Shown in pieces: positions 16,258-24,895 of a stretch of DNA of 64,000 nt. Within the stretch, counting starts at the first letter, position 1. Each line of letters opens with the position of its first letter. This DNA is from Arthrobacter endolithicus (GTDB taxonomy: Bacteria > Actinomycetota > Actinomycetes > Actinomycetales > Micrococcaceae). The notes below the pieces were generated by a model. It did no database searches and was not told the DNA's origin. It saw only the letters and a program-made list of their open reading frames with translations. A program made the position numbers and the translations under genes. The stretch lies in the NCBI RefSeq assembly GCF_026627425.1, contig NZ_JAPNLH010000004.1, positions 186,001-250,000 of the forward strand. The letters are read 5' to 3'.

Positions 16258-17181
16258 TCAGTTGGCGCGCTTAGCCGGCAGCTCGCCGCGTTCGGCACCT
16301 TTGGCGATCGGGACGCGAACGGCGTTACCCCATTCGGTCCACGAACCGTCATAATTGCGCACCGAATCGAATCCCAACAGGTATTTAAGCGCGAACCAGG
16401 TATGGCTGGAACGCTCCCCGATGCGGCAGTAGGCAACTACATCGTCTCCTGGCTTGAGGCCGGCTTCGCCGAGATAGAGGTTTTCGAGTTCTTCGCGGCT
16501 GCGGTAGGTGCCGTCGTCGTCGGCCGCCCGGCCCCACGGGATCGACGCGGCGGTCGGAATATGCCCCCCGCGCATGGCACCTTCCTGCGGATAGGCAGGC
16601 ATGTGAGTGCGTTGGCCCGTGTACTCCTCCGGGGACCGCACATCGATCAGGGGCTTGCCCAGATGTGCGAGCACATCGTCCTTGAAGGCACGGATCGGGG
16701 CGTCGGAACGCTCGACGACGGGGTAGCTGGCTGCGTTCACCGCCGGTGCCGCTGTAGTCAGTTCGCGGCCCTCGGCAATCCACTTATCCCTGCCGCCGTC
16801 CAGGAGGCGGACGTCCTCGTGGCCAAAGAGCGTAAAGACCCACAGGGCATAGGCCGCCCACCAGTTGGACTTATCACCGTAGATCACCACGGTAGAGTCC
16901 CGGGAGATGCCCTTGGATCCGGCAAGTTTGGCGAAGGCGGCTCCGTCGACGTAGTCACGGGTGACTTCATCGTTGAGGTCGGTGTGCCAGTCAATCTTCA
17001 CCGCACCAGGAATATGACCGGTTTCATACAGCAATACGTCCTCGTCAGACTCGACCAGTACCAGCGATCCATCCGCCTGGGCCCCGGCCTGCAACGCATC
17101 CGCGAGCCATTGGGTGGAAACCAGCCGGTCCGGATGTGCATACGCGGCAAACTTTTCGTTGGTCTCTGCTGCAATCGGCAT
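16258..17181 (-). CDS. sseA: Thiosulfate/3-mercaptopyruvate sulfurtransferase (tandem rhodanese)
   Basis: 307 residues, two rhodanese domains. The N-terminal domain (about 20-150) has [14 protein letters not shown] and no catalytic Cys; the C-terminal domain carries the active loop CRIGERSS with C252. It moves sulfane sulfur from thiosulfate or mercaptopyruvate to an acceptor. It is followed by sufE, which suggests a sulfur relay. The start lies opposite zapE across about 190 bp containing a 20-bp tandem repeat. Confidence 0.93.
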   Translation of the reverse strand: MPIAAETNEKFAAYAHPDRLVSTQWLADALQAGAQADGSLVLVESDEDVLLYETGHIPGAVKIDWHTDLNDEVTRDYVDGAAFAKLAGSKGISRDSTVVIYGDKSNWWAAYALWVFTLFGHEDVRLLDGGRDKWIAEGRELTTAAPAVNAASYPVVERSDAPIRAFKDDVLAHLGKPLIDVRSPEEYTGQRTHMPAYPQEGAMRGGHIPTAASIPWGRAADDDGTYRSREELENLYLGEAGLKPGDDVVAYCRIGERSSHTWFALKYLLGFDSVRNYDGSWTEWGNAVRVPIAKGAERGELPAKRAN

Positions 17182-17286
17182 GGTGGTCCTTAATCTCGTC
17201 GTGATCCTTCGGCCTTTACTTCAGCTTAACCACCCGCGGGATGCAAAACTTCCGGGCCGTTAACGTAACGCAACATCTCCGGCGGT

Positions 17287-17326
17287 ATTCTTGCTGTGCA
17301 CCCGCAATTCTTGCTGTGCACCCACA
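17287..17326. repeat. Two tandem 20-bp repeats upstream of zapE
   Basis: Two 20-bp units starting ATTCTTGCTGTGCACCC lie head to tail (17287-17306, 17307-17326) and differ at one base. Each contains GTGCAC. They lie between the divergent sseA and zapE starts and could be a duplicated regulator site or simple slippage. Confidence 0.8.
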
Positions 17327-17375
17327 GCGTGCAAACTCCTGCGGTGGAACACCCCGCATCACACCGCGCATCGAG

Positions 17376-18431
17376 ATGAATGGATACCGCCCCTTGGCAC
17401 AACTTGAGCAACTTTCCGCCCGCATGCCGTCTGTGACGGTGGACGAGCTTCTCAAGGGCTTCTATCCATCTCCCCGCTTTGGCTCCGTGTCATTCGGCAG
17501 CTACCGCCCTGACCCCGAGCAGCCGTCGCAGACCATAGCAGTCAGGGCGATGGAGCGTTTCGCGGAGTCCATCAATACTCCCGAACCAAAAGGACTGCGG
17601 AAGCTCTTCGCCGCCAAGAAGCCGGCCGTGCGGTCCGGCTTCTACCTCGATGGCGGGTTCGGCGTGGGCAAGACCCACCTGCTCGCCTCGCTGTGGCATG
17701 CTTCCGAGGGGCCGAAGGCCTTTGGGACCTTCGTCGAATATACAAATCTGGTGGGCGCGCTGTCCTTCCGTAAGACGGTGGAAGCATTGAGCAGCTACAA
17801 GCTGGTCTGTATCGACGAATTTGAACTCGATGACCCCGGAGACACGGTGCTGATGTCCCGGCTGATGCGCGAACTCGCGGACGCCGGAGTCAAACTCGCC
17901 GCAACCTCCAACACGCTTCCCGGATCGCTCGGCGAGGGCAGGTTTGCCGCCGTTGACTTCCAGCGCGAAATTCAGGTGCTGGCCGATCAATTCGAGGTTG
18001 TCAGGATCGACGGGGAAGATTACCGCCACCGCGGTCTGCCAACCCCGCCGCGGCCGCTGTCCAACAGTGATCTGAACGCTGTGCTGAAAGCCGAATTCGC
18101 GGACAAAACCGTGGCCCTGGATGATTTCAACACCCTGGTGAATCACCTTTCAGCCGTCCATCCCAGCCGCTACCGCCAATTGCTGGACGGTATTGACGCC
18201 GTGGTGTGGCGGAATGTGGAAACCATCACCGAGCAGTCCGTCGCCTTGCGCTTCGTGGTGCTGGCCGACCGCCTCTATGACCGCGACGTGCCGATCCTGG
18301 CTAGCGGGGTCCCCTTAGATGCACTGTTTACGAAGGAAATGATGGCCGGGGGATACCTGAAGAAGTACTACCGCGCGGTCTCCAGGCTAACTGCGCTGGT
18401 TCGGGAGGGCCAGAAGCAGGAAGCCAGCTAG
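17376..18431 (+). CDS. zapE: ZapE/AFG1-family ATPase
   Basis: 351 residues from ATG 17376. Walker A is GGFGVGKT (93-100), Walker B is LVCIDEFE (143-150), and the AFG1-type SRLMRELADAGVKLAATSNT sensor region follows. In E. coli ZapE is a cell-division ATPase acting at the Z ring; actinobacterial homologues are less studied. A TTG at 17394 (AQLEQLSAR start) is an alternative that fits homologues I recall equally well. The gene is monocistronic and ends before a strong hairpin. Confidence 0.88.
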   Translation: MNGYRPLAQLEQLSARMPSVTVDELLKGFYPSPRFGSVSFGSYRPDPEQPSQTIAVRAMERFAESINTPEPKGLRKLFAAKKPAVRSGFYLDGGFGVGKTHLLASLWHASEGPKAFGTFVEYTNLVGALSFRKTVEALSSYKLVCIDEFELDDPGDTVLMSRLMRELADAGVKLAATSNTLPGSLGEGRFAAVDFQREIQVLADQFEVVRIDGEDYRHRGLPTPPRPLSNSDLNAVLKAEFADKTVALDDFNTLVNHLSAVHPSRYRQLLDGIDAVVWRNVETITEQSVALRFVVLADRLYDRDVPILASGVPLDALFTKEMMAGGYLKKYYRAVSRLTALVREGQKQEAS

Positions 18432-18471
18432 CCTGCTCCGGCCGAAAGCACCAGCGGGTCTTAAACGCCAA

Positions 18472-18505
18472 AGCGCTGGCACTGCCTCTCGGCAGGGCCA
18501 GCGCT
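18472..18505. terminator. Hairpin between convergent zapE and Rv0909-like genes
   Basis: Arms AGCGCTGGC and GCCAGCGCT, with an inner CTGCC/GGCAG pairing and a short TCTC loop, lie between two convergent genes. A short CTTTG tract follows on the plus strand. Probably a bidirectional terminator. Confidence 0.6.
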
Positions 18506-18536
18506 CCTTTGACGTGAGTCTCAGGCTAAGGGATTT

Positions 18537-18767
18537 CTAAGCGGGACGATCCTCGGAGCCTTCGCCGGTCTTGGTGTTCGGGTTACCGCCCACCTTACCG
18601 AGGAAGCCGTGTGCAGCGTTCTGGACGCCGTCGATTTTGTCCTTGAACTTGTCACCGGTCTTACTGTCGATGAAGTCCCCGGCCTTGTCGATGCCGTTCC
18701 GGATCGCAGCCTCGTTGCCGCTGACCAGTCCCGCGGCCTTGCCCTTGATGTCGTCAAAAACACTCAC
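18537..18767 (-). CDS. Small Rv0909/MT0933-like antitoxin-family protein
   Basis: 76 residues from GTG 18767, which has an excellent AGGGAGGT Shine-Dalgarno just upstream; the longer frame is unlikely. VSVFDDIKGKAAGLVSGNEAAIRNGIDKAGDFIDSKTG... is the typical actinobacterial antitoxin-like repeat (helical, Lys/Asp/Gly rich). No toxin gene is adjacent: the neighbours are zapE and tRNA genes. The protein may therefore have a stress-related or structural role rather than that of an antitoxin. Confidence 0.85.
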   Translation of the reverse strand: MSVFDDIKGKAAGLVSGNEAAIRNGIDKAGDFIDSKTGDKFKDKIDGVQNAAHGFLGKVGGNPNTKTGEGSEDRPA

Positions 18768-18904
18768 GGGCACCTCCCTTCCCTCATGGGAGCCAGTTCG
18801 CTCCAGCACCATAATTCTAAGCGCAGATCCCTATGCTGCCAAGGATGCCGGCCAGGACCGGCTCGGGGCGATATAAATTCCATCCGATGGGGCCCGTGAC
18901 CAGG

Positions 18905-18938
18905 CAACAAAAAAGCAGCTTCATCACGAAGCTGCTTA
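18905..18938 (-). terminator. Intrinsic terminator of the Gly-Cys-Val tRNA array
   Basis: On the minus strand the stem AAGCAGCTTC/GAAGCTGCTT is followed by a run of T, immediately after the 3' end of tRNA-Val(GAC). A textbook rho-independent terminator. Confidence 0.85.
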
Positions 18939-18941
18939 CTG

Positions 18942-19016
18942 TGGTGGGCGATACTGGGATCGAACCAGTGACCTCTTCCGTGTCAGGGAAGCGCGCTACC
19001 GCTGCGCCAATCGCCC
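18942..19016 (-). tRNA. tRNA-Val (anticodon GAC)
   Basis: 75 nt including an encoded CCA. Acceptor GGGCGAT pairs with ATCGCCC; the anticodon loop is CTGACAC; the T arm reads GGTTCGATCC. Last gene of a minus-strand Gly-Cys-Val tRNA array. Confidence 0.95.
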
Positions 19017-19063
19017 AGATCAGCACCAGGAAAACCTGCTGAAATCTGTTTACTGCGGTGAAG

Positions 19064-19137
19064 TGGAGGTGGGAACGGGATTCGAACCCGTGTACGCGGC
19101 TTTGCAGGCCGCTGCCTCGCCTCTCGGCCACCCCACC
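19064..19137 (-). tRNA. tRNA-Cys (anticodon GCA)
   Basis: 74 nt including encoded CCA. Anticodon loop CTGCAAA, T loop GGTTCGAATCC, discriminator U as usual for Cys. Middle gene of the array. Confidence 0.95.
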
Positions 19138-19225
19138 GTATTTCGGTCCGGAAATCCAAAGTTCAGTACAGCATTTACTGCACTGCACCGTAATGCCCCG
19201 GACACTTTTTCGACAGTGTCCTGCG

Positions 19226-19297
19226 AGCGGATGACGAGATTCGAACTCGCGACCCTCACCTTGGCAAGGTGATGCTCTACCACTGAGCCACATCCGC
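19226..19297 (-). tRNA. tRNA-Gly (anticodon GCC)
   Basis: 72 nt; the CCA is not encoded. Anticodon loop TTGCCAA, acceptor GCGGAT/ATCCGC, T arm GAGTTCGAATCTC. First gene of the array, so the array promoter should lie just right of 19297. Confidence 0.95.
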
Positions 19298-19668
19298 AGA
19301 AGAAACCACATTGAGCCCTCAAGATCTGAGGATTTTTTGTTTCCATTCCCGCTTCGTTCCCGCTGAAGCGTTCGTGGCGTTCCTTGCTAGAAAAACTTTA
19401 CAGAAGGTTCAGCCAAACACCAAATTGGGCTGCCGCGGGCCTCCCTGGAGGACTCCTGCTCTGCCCTAGGGGCCCGCAACGACGGGGATTTTGCAGATTA
19501 CACGCTTGTCATTTGCAGGCTTAGCACCCGGTGCTGCCCGACACCCTCCTCGTGGGCCGGCCCGCCTTGCTGGACCGACAGCGGCTTGATTATGAGCCAA
19601 CGCCGGTATCCGTTAGGATTTTGAAGCAACGCAGTGCTTGAGCGGCCTTCCCGGCCGGCGGGCCATGC
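19298..19668. other. Intergenic region between oppositely oriented tRNA loci
   Basis: 371 bp with no credible coding sequence. It must hold the promoter of the minus-strand tRNA array and that of the plus-strand tRNA-Val. It contains an inverted repeat CCTCA/TGAGG with T-run near 19318-19340 and a GC-rich middle. Confidence 0.6.
19590..19619 (+). promoter_or_regulatory. Candidate promoter for tRNA-Val(CAC)
   Basis: TTATGA (19590-19595) and TAGGAT (19614-19619) are 18 bp apart and end about 50 bp before the mature tRNA. Both boxes are moderate matches to the sigma-70 consensus. Confidence 0.4.
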
Positions 19669-19743
19669 GGGCGATTGGCGCAGTGGTAGCGCGCTTCGTT
19701 CACACCGAAGAGGTCACTGGTTCGAACCCAGTATCGCCCACCA
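19669..19743 (+). tRNA. tRNA-Val (anticodon CAC)
   Basis: 75 nt including encoded CCA. Anticodon loop TTCACAC; body nearly identical to the tRNA-Val(GAC) 650 bp away on the other strand except around the anticodon stem, so the two are probably an old duplication. Confidence 0.95.
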
Positions 19744-19744
19744 A

Positions 19745-19791
19745 AGAAAAGTCCCTCTGACCAGCACAAACGCCGGTCAGGGGGGCTTTTC
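19745..19791. terminator. Terminator after tRNA-Val(CAC)
   Basis: A long stem, AAAAG-TCCCTCTGACC against GGTCAGGGGGGCTTTT, follows directly after the CCA. A-tract on one side and T-tract on the other let it act in both directions; it also faces the 3' end of the PAP2-like gene. Confidence 0.8.
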
Positions 19792-19805
19792 TGTCCAGAC
19801 GGGCC

Positions 19806-20372
19806 CTAGCGGAACACGGCATATGCAACCGCGACTATGCACCCGGCCGGGATCCCCACTAGGACTTGAGCGGTGGTGTGGTCGCCGAGTTTCACCCGGG
19901 ACCAGCCGACTGCAGCCGGAATCAACAGCGCTGGCAGGAATCCCGCACCCAAGGTGAGCGCCGAAGCGACGGCCGCGAACGTGACCACGGAGACATGCAC
20001 GGACAGTTTCCAGAAGGCGTTCACTGCGCCGACAAGGATCATCCCGAAGATAACGCTCAAGAGGCCGACGATGCAGACATGCGGGGCGCCGAGGAGGAGA
20101 AGGATGACTAGTCCCAGGACACCTGAGACCATGGCTGCTAAAAGTACAGGCAGCCGTTGCCGCCGGTTCCCGACGTGATGATCGGAGACTTTGCCCAGGT
20201 GGGTCGCGAGGAGAATGCCGGCAAATGGTCCCACAGCGGCGAAGAGCGCCGCCAGCACGGCAAACCAGAAGCCGCGCCAACCATCGGACACCGCCCCGGT
20301 GGTCAGTAAAAACACGGACACCACATCCGTGGGAGAGAAGACTTCGGTCAGGGCCCTGGCTAGTCGTTGCAT
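19806..20372 (-). CDS. PAP2-superfamily-like membrane phosphatase
   Basis: 188 residues with about five hydrophobic segments. PAP2-type elements are a Lys/Arg-rich KVSDHHVGNRRQRLP stretch, KLSVHVSVV (second His) and WSRVKLGDHTTAQVLVG (Arg...His). The first motif is weaker than the canonical KxxxxxxRP. The family dephosphorylates lipid phosphates such as undecaprenyl pyrophosphate. The ATG gives a compact N-terminus. It stands alone, downstream of the acs operon on the same strand but separated by 55 bp. Confidence 0.75.
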   Translation of the reverse strand: MQRLARALTEVFSPTDVVSVFLLTTGAVSDGWRGFWFAVLAALFAAVGPFAGILLATHLGKVSDHHVGNRRQRLPVLLAAMVSGVLGLVILLLLGAPHVCIVGLLSVIFGMILVGAVNAFWKLSVHVSVVTFAAVASALTLGAGFLPALLIPAAVGWSRVKLGDHTTAQVLVGIPAGCIVAVAYAVFR

Positions 20373-20427
20373 CCATCAAGCTTAGGGATCCCCCCGGCCG
20401 CTGCGGACAATGGGCTCAGCCCGGTGG

Positions 20428-22455
20428 TTACCCGGACTCCGTTCGCGGCATGCTGGAGCGGATCAGTTCCATGACGGTGGAGTCCGCCAGAGTGGTCACG
20501 TCCCCGATCTCGCGGTTCTCCGCCACGTCCTTCAACAGCCGCCGCATTATTTTCCCCGAGCGGGTTTTTGGCAGCTCGGCCACCACCATGATCTGCCGTG
20601 GCCGGGCCATTTTCCCGATTTCCTTGGCCACGTGCGCACGGAGCTGCTGCACGATGTCCGGGCCGCCGTCGCCGGCTTCGCTGCGCAGGATGACGAAGGC
20701 GACGACGGCCTGCCCGGTCATGTCGTCGGTGGCACCAACGACGGCGGCTTCGGCCACCATCGGATGGGAGACCAGAGCGGATTCAATTTCGGTAGTGGAG
20801 AGCCGGTGCCCGGAGACATTCATCACATCGTCCACCCGACCCAAGACCCAGATGTCGCCGTCGTCGTCCTTCTTGGCACCATCGCCGGCAAAGTACAGTC
20901 CGGGGAAACGGGACCAGTAGGTCTTCACATACCGATCGTCGTCGCCCCAGATGGTGCGTAGCATGGCAGGCCACGGACGGGTGAGCACCAGGTATCCGCC
21001 GGAGCCGTTTGGCACCGGCTGCCCCTCGTCATCCACCACGTCGACCTGGAAACCCGGCAGCGCCTTCATAGCCGCCCCGGGCTTGCCGGCAGTGATTCCG
21101 GGCAGCGGGCTGACCACTATGCAGCCGGTCTCCGTCTGCCACCACGTGTCCACCACGGGAGTGCGGCCATGCCCTATCGTGTCGCGATACCAGATGTAGG
21201 CGGCCGGATTGATCGGCTCGCCCACGGAACCGATCAGCCGCAGGCTGGCCAGGCTGTACTTGTCCGGGATCTGGGCCCCCCATTTCATGAAGGTCCGGAT
21301 GGCGGTCGGCGCGCAGTACAGCAGTGAGACCTTGTACTTGTCGATGATTTCCCACCAGCGGCCCTGATGCGGGGTGTCCGGTGTGCCCTCGTACAGGATC
21401 GATGTTGCGCCGTTGGCCAGCGGCCCGTAGACAATGTAGCTGTGCCCGGTGACCCAGCCAATATCTGCCGCCGTCCAAAAAACGTCCCGCTCCGCCTTCA
21501 GATCGAAGACCGCCCAGTGGGTGTACGCGGCGCCGGTCAGGTAGCCGCCGGTGGTGTGCAGAATGCCCTTGGGCTTTCCCGTGGTGCCAGAGGTGTACAT
21601 AACGTAGAGCGGATGTTCGGCGTCGAAAGGCTCGGCGTGGTGGTGCGTGCTGGCCTGCTCCACCGAGTCGTGCCACCAGATGTCGCGCCCGTCCTGCCAA
21701 GCGACATCCTGGCCGGTGCGCCGGACCACCAGCACGCTGCGCACGTCGGGGCAGTCCAGCAGCGCTTCGTCGACGGCGGACTTCAGGGCCGCCGGCTGGC
21801 CTCGCCGGTAGCCGCCGTCGGCGGTGATCACAACGCGTGCGTCGCAGTCGTGGATGCGGGTGCGCAGGGCGTCCGCGGAGAATCCGCCGAAGACGACGGT
21901 GTGCGGAGCGCCGATCCGGGCACAGGCCAGCATCGCCACGACCGTCTCCGGGATCATCGGCATGTAGATGGCCACCCGGTCACCGGCTGTGACGCCGAGG
22001 GCGGTCAGGGTGTTCGCGGCCTGGCAGACCATGTCCGTCAGCTGCGCATAGGTAATGGTCCGGGTGTCCCCGCCTTCGCCCTCGAAGTAGTAGGCGACCT
22101 TGTCACCGCGGCCGGCTTCGACATGCCGGTCCAGGCAGTTGTACGCGGCATTGAGCTTGCCGCCGACAAACCATTGGGCAAACGGCGGATTGGACCAGTC
22201 CAGTACTTTTGTCCATTCCTGCGCCCACGCCAGGCGCCCGGCCTGGCGTCCCCAGAACGCCTGATAATCGGCGTCCGCTTCGGCGTACGCCTCCGCTGTG
22301 ACGTTGGCCTGCGCGGTGAAGTCCGACGACGGCGGGAACCGCCGCTGCTCGTGCAGCAGGTTCGCGAGAGTCTCGGTTCCGGGCGAGGTTTTTGGCGGCG
22401 CAGGATCGCCGCCGCTATTGGGGTTAGCCTGGTCGTTTCCTGAGGCGCCGGGCAT
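20428..22455 (-). CDS. acs: Acetyl-coenzyme A synthetase
   Basis: 675 residues from ATG 22455; a longer upstream frame overlaps the transporter gene and is not real. The AMP-binding P-loop is YTSGTTGKPKGILHTTGG; GEPINPAAY, WWQTETG and YFAGDGA mark the core; the C-terminal catalytic and acetylatable lysine is in KTRSGKIMRR. It makes acetyl-CoA from acetate, ATP and CoA. It starts 5 bp after the acetate-transporter gene, so uptake and activation are co-expressed. The PKTRSGK motif is the usual target of lysine acetylation control. Confidence 0.96.
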   Translation of the reverse strand: MPGASGNDQANPNSGGDPAPPKTSPGTETLANLLHEQRRFPPSSDFTAQANVTAEAYAEADADYQAFWGRQAGRLAWAQEWTKVLDWSNPPFAQWFVGGKLNAAYNCLDRHVEAGRGDKVAYYFEGEGGDTRTITYAQLTDMVCQAANTLTALGVTAGDRVAIYMPMIPETVVAMLACARIGAPHTVVFGGFSADALRTRIHDCDARVVITADGGYRRGQPAALKSAVDEALLDCPDVRSVLVVRRTGQDVAWQDGRDIWWHDSVEQASTHHHAEPFDAEHPLYVMYTSGTTGKPKGILHTTGGYLTGAAYTHWAVFDLKAERDVFWTAADIGWVTGHSYIVYGPLANGATSILYEGTPDTPHQGRWWEIIDKYKVSLLYCAPTAIRTFMKWGAQIPDKYSLASLRLIGSVGEPINPAAYIWYRDTIGHGRTPVVDTWWQTETGCIVVSPLPGITAGKPGAAMKALPGFQVDVVDDEGQPVPNGSGGYLVLTRPWPAMLRTIWGDDDRYVKTYWSRFPGLYFAGDGAKKDDDGDIWVLGRVDDVMNVSGHRLSTTEIESALVSHPMVAEAAVVGATDDMTGQAVVAFVILRSEAGDGGPDIVQQLRAHVAKEIGKMARPRQIMVVAELPKTRSGKIMRRLLKDVAENREIGDVTTLADSTVMELIRSSMPRTESG

Positions 22456-22460
22456 GGGAA

Positions 22461-23099
22461 TCACCGGGTCCCTACAGGTATTACTGGCCGCTTGAACGTG
22501 GAGTTCATCACCACGGCCAGCGAGGCGTACCAGGCAAGGAGGGCAGTGATGATGCCGAGCCAGCCACCTATTACGGTCAGCGAGTCGGAGCCGGCAAAGG
22601 CGCCCGCGGCCAGGGCGATGTAGGTCAGGGTCAGGAAAACGAAGACGGCAAGGACCGCTATGCTGACGCGCGACGCGGCGACTGTCATATACGCCGTAAA
22701 GATGGCCCAGGCCAACAGAAACAGTCCAACTCCCTTGCCCGCATCCGCAGGCGGCAGTGCGGCGGCCCGGAACTGGACCAGGAACCAAAAGGAGAGCCAG
22801 AAGGCGCCATATGAGCAGAACGCCGTGGCTCCGAAGGTATTCCGGTTTGCGAATTCCCAGATACCGGCCGCAAACTGCGCTACGCCGCCGTAAAACAGCG
22901 CCAGACCGAGCACCACTGGCTCATCGAGTTTGGGGATCAAGCCGGCATTGATCACACTGAGTACAAAGGTGGTCAGCGCGAAGGCGCCAAGTCCCAGCGC
23001 GGCCGGATCGGCGAAGGGAAGGGTCGCAGCGGGCGCCCCCGCAGGCAGTACCTGCGCTGGAGCAGCGTGCGAGGGGATGGGGCTGGGTTCTGTGCTCAT
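22461..23099 (-). CDS. satP: GPR1/FUN34/YaaH-family acetate uptake transporter
   Basis: 212 residues from ATG 23099 (a GTG at 23132 is possible). A disordered Pro/Ala-rich N-terminus is followed by the signature-like ADPAALGLGAFALTTFVLS and six hydrophobic helices. SatP homologues take up acetate and succinate with protons. Its position immediately before acs supports acetate as the substrate. Confidence 0.88.
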   Translation of the reverse strand: MSTEPSPIPSHAAPAQVLPAGAPAATLPFADPAALGLGAFALTTFVLSVINAGLIPKLDEPVVLGLALFYGGVAQFAAGIWEFANRNTFGATAFCSYGAFWLSFWFLVQFRAAALPPADAGKGVGLFLLAWAIFTAYMTVAASRVSIAVLAVFVFLTLTYIALAAGAFAGSDSLTVIGGWLGIITALLAWYASLAVVMNSTFKRPVIPVGTR

Positions 23100-23327
23100 G
23101 GCTCGTCTCTCATGACATGACTCCTCGTTCACACCAGCGCCATCGCTGGCTACTGCCTCACAGGCTACTCCCGAAAAGGCAAGGGTACTGCCGAATTTTT
23201 TGTGGTTAACATCACACTATGCTTGGGGTACTGTCAGGGTTCCCGAACCGGTGCCGGGGCCGGTGCTGACGGCGCTGCCGGAAAGGGGACGGCTGCCGGT
23301 GTCGGTGGTGAATGCAATAGTGGAAGC

Positions 23328-24218
23328 ATGACTCAGCCAGCCTTAGCCCATGCCACCGAATTCGGCCGGATGTACGCCCGGTCCCTGTCGGAGCCGCCCG
23401 TTATGCCGTCCATCACTACGGTGATTTCCCAGCAGTCCGGGACGCTGGACGGATGGTTCGGGTACATGGCTGCCAATTCCCTGGCCCAGCATCCAGCCCT
23501 CCCGGGAGCGCTGAGCAACCCTTCCCAACTGCGCGGGATGGTCAATGACGCCTCCAAAGCGGCCGAGAGATTTCGGGATGCGGCCGCCGCCCGAGGAGAC
23601 CGCGTTCATTCATACTGCGAACAGGTGTCGCTGCGGGCGCTTGGCCGCGCGCACCGGATGCCGGAGACGAGGGCCGCTTTGGCAGAAAACGGCGAAGAAA
23701 AGTTTGCGGCCCGCTTTGATGAATGGTGGGACCTGTACCAGGTAGAACCTGTCGCGCCCGAGGTGACGGTCTGGAACCATTCCGTTGGCTACGCGGGGAC
23801 GCTGGACCTAGTGGCGCGGATCGGCGGGAGGTTGTGTCTGATCGATTATAAAACCAAGGGAACGGACCGCAACGGCGCGGTGAAGGCGCTGGACGAGAAG
23901 GTGGTCATGCAATTGGTGGCCGGGATGAAGGCAGAAGAAGGCCTGGTCGACGCCGGTGCCGGAAGCTGGGAGTCATGGTCGTACGGTGAGGATCCCATCC
24001 TGCTGGGGGTGGCGATCGGGGAGACGGAGGTCCGGGCGCTACGCGCCAACCCGGAGGTGCTCAAATATCACTGGTACAAGTTCGCCGCGCTGCGAAACGT
24101 ATGGAAAACGGCAGCGGACGCGCGTGCCGCCGGTGCGGCCCTGCTGCCGATTTCTCCGCCCCAGTCCGACGGGGCCAATGCTGGTGCGCCGCAGCCCGCT
24201 GAAACCGCAGCCAACTAG
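23328..24218 (+). CDS. PD-(D/E)XK nuclease-like protein (RecB/Cas4-type core)
   Basis: 296 residues from ATG 23328. The C-terminal half has a RecB/Cas4-like nuclease pattern: acidic residues near 140-145 (VEPVAPEV), GYAGTLDLVA with D160, and LIDYKTKG with D173 and K175. No iron-sulfur cysteines are present, so it is not a Cas4. Actinobacterial homologues are usually annotated hypothetical. It lies just upstream of def, with about 70 bp between, and may be cotranscribed. The nuclease activity is inferred from the motif. Confidence 0.7.
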   Translation: MTQPALAHATEFGRMYARSLSEPPVMPSITTVISQQSGTLDGWFGYMAANSLAQHPALPGALSNPSQLRGMVNDASKAAERFRDAAAARGDRVHSYCEQVSLRALGRAHRMPETRAALAENGEEKFAARFDEWWDLYQVEPVAPEVTVWNHSVGYAGTLDLVARIGGRLCLIDYKTKGTDRNGAVKALDEKVVMQLVAGMKAEEGLVDAGAGSWESWSYGEDPILLGVAIGETEVRALRANPEVLKYHWYKFAALRNVWKTAADARAAGAALLPISPPQSDGANAGAPQPAETAAN

Positions 24219-24286
24219 ACTGAGGAGGCGAATAACCAACAATTCCGTACAGACATCGTCCCGCACTGAAGTGAGGCTCCTCCCGC

Positions 24287-24895
24287 ATGGCCATTTTGAG
24301 TATCCGTATTATCGGCGATCCGGTGCTGCGGACCGTGGCTGATCCAGTGACAGAATTCGGGCCTGAATTGGCGAAACTCGTGCAGGACATGATGGAAACC
24401 ATGGATGACGTGGACGGTGCCGGGCTGGCGGCTCCACAGGTGGGTGTGAGCAAACGGGTCTTCACCTATCGGATCGGAACGGACCACGGACACGTCATCA
24501 ATCCCGTGTTGGTCAGCAGCCCTGAGCAACAACTTCCCAGCGTTGAGGGCTGTCTGTCCGTCCCCGGCCTGGGATTCCCCGCACCGCGGGCGCTGCGGAC
24601 CACGGTAAGCGGTGTGAACCTCCACGGCGATGCCATCGAGATCGAAGGGGAGGGCATGCTGGCGCGCTGCTTCCAGCACGAGACGGACCACTTAGACGGA
24701 AAGCTGTTTGTTGACCGGCTTGACGGCCGGGACCGCACCGCCGCCTTCCGCGCCATCCGCAATGCCAGCTATGGCGAAGTGACGGAAAAGACCACTGCAA
24801 AGCGCGCTCGCAGCGTCGGCTCCAGCTTTGGCGCCGCCGGACAGGTCAGGTCTGGATTCGGCGGCGGCAGCGTACGTGCCGGGAGCGGCAAATGA
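24287..24895 (+). CDS. def: Peptide deformylase
   Basis: 202 residues. All three motifs are intact: GAGLAAPQVG (44-53), EGCLSVPG (87-94, metal Cys) and QHETDHLDG (130-138, HExxH-type). It removes the N-formyl group from new proteins. The last 30 residues form a Gly/Ser/Arg-rich tail beyond the normal length. Its TGA overlaps the fmt start (ATGA), coupling the enzymes that remove and add formyl groups. Confidence 0.96.
   Translation: MAILSIRIIGDPVLRTVADPVTEFGPELAKLVQDMMETMDDVDGAGLAAPQVGVSKRVFTYRIGTDHGHVINPVLVSSPEQQLPSVEGCLSVPGLGFPAPRALRTTVSGVNLHGDAIEIEGEGMLARCFQHETDHLDGKLFVDRLDGRDRTAAFRAIRNASYGEVTEKTTAKRARSVGSSFGAAGQVRSGFGGGSVRAGSGK

Noticed and set aside
22456-22788. N-terminal extension of acs
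   Set aside because: It overlaps the transporter gene and has no similarity to Acs N-termini.
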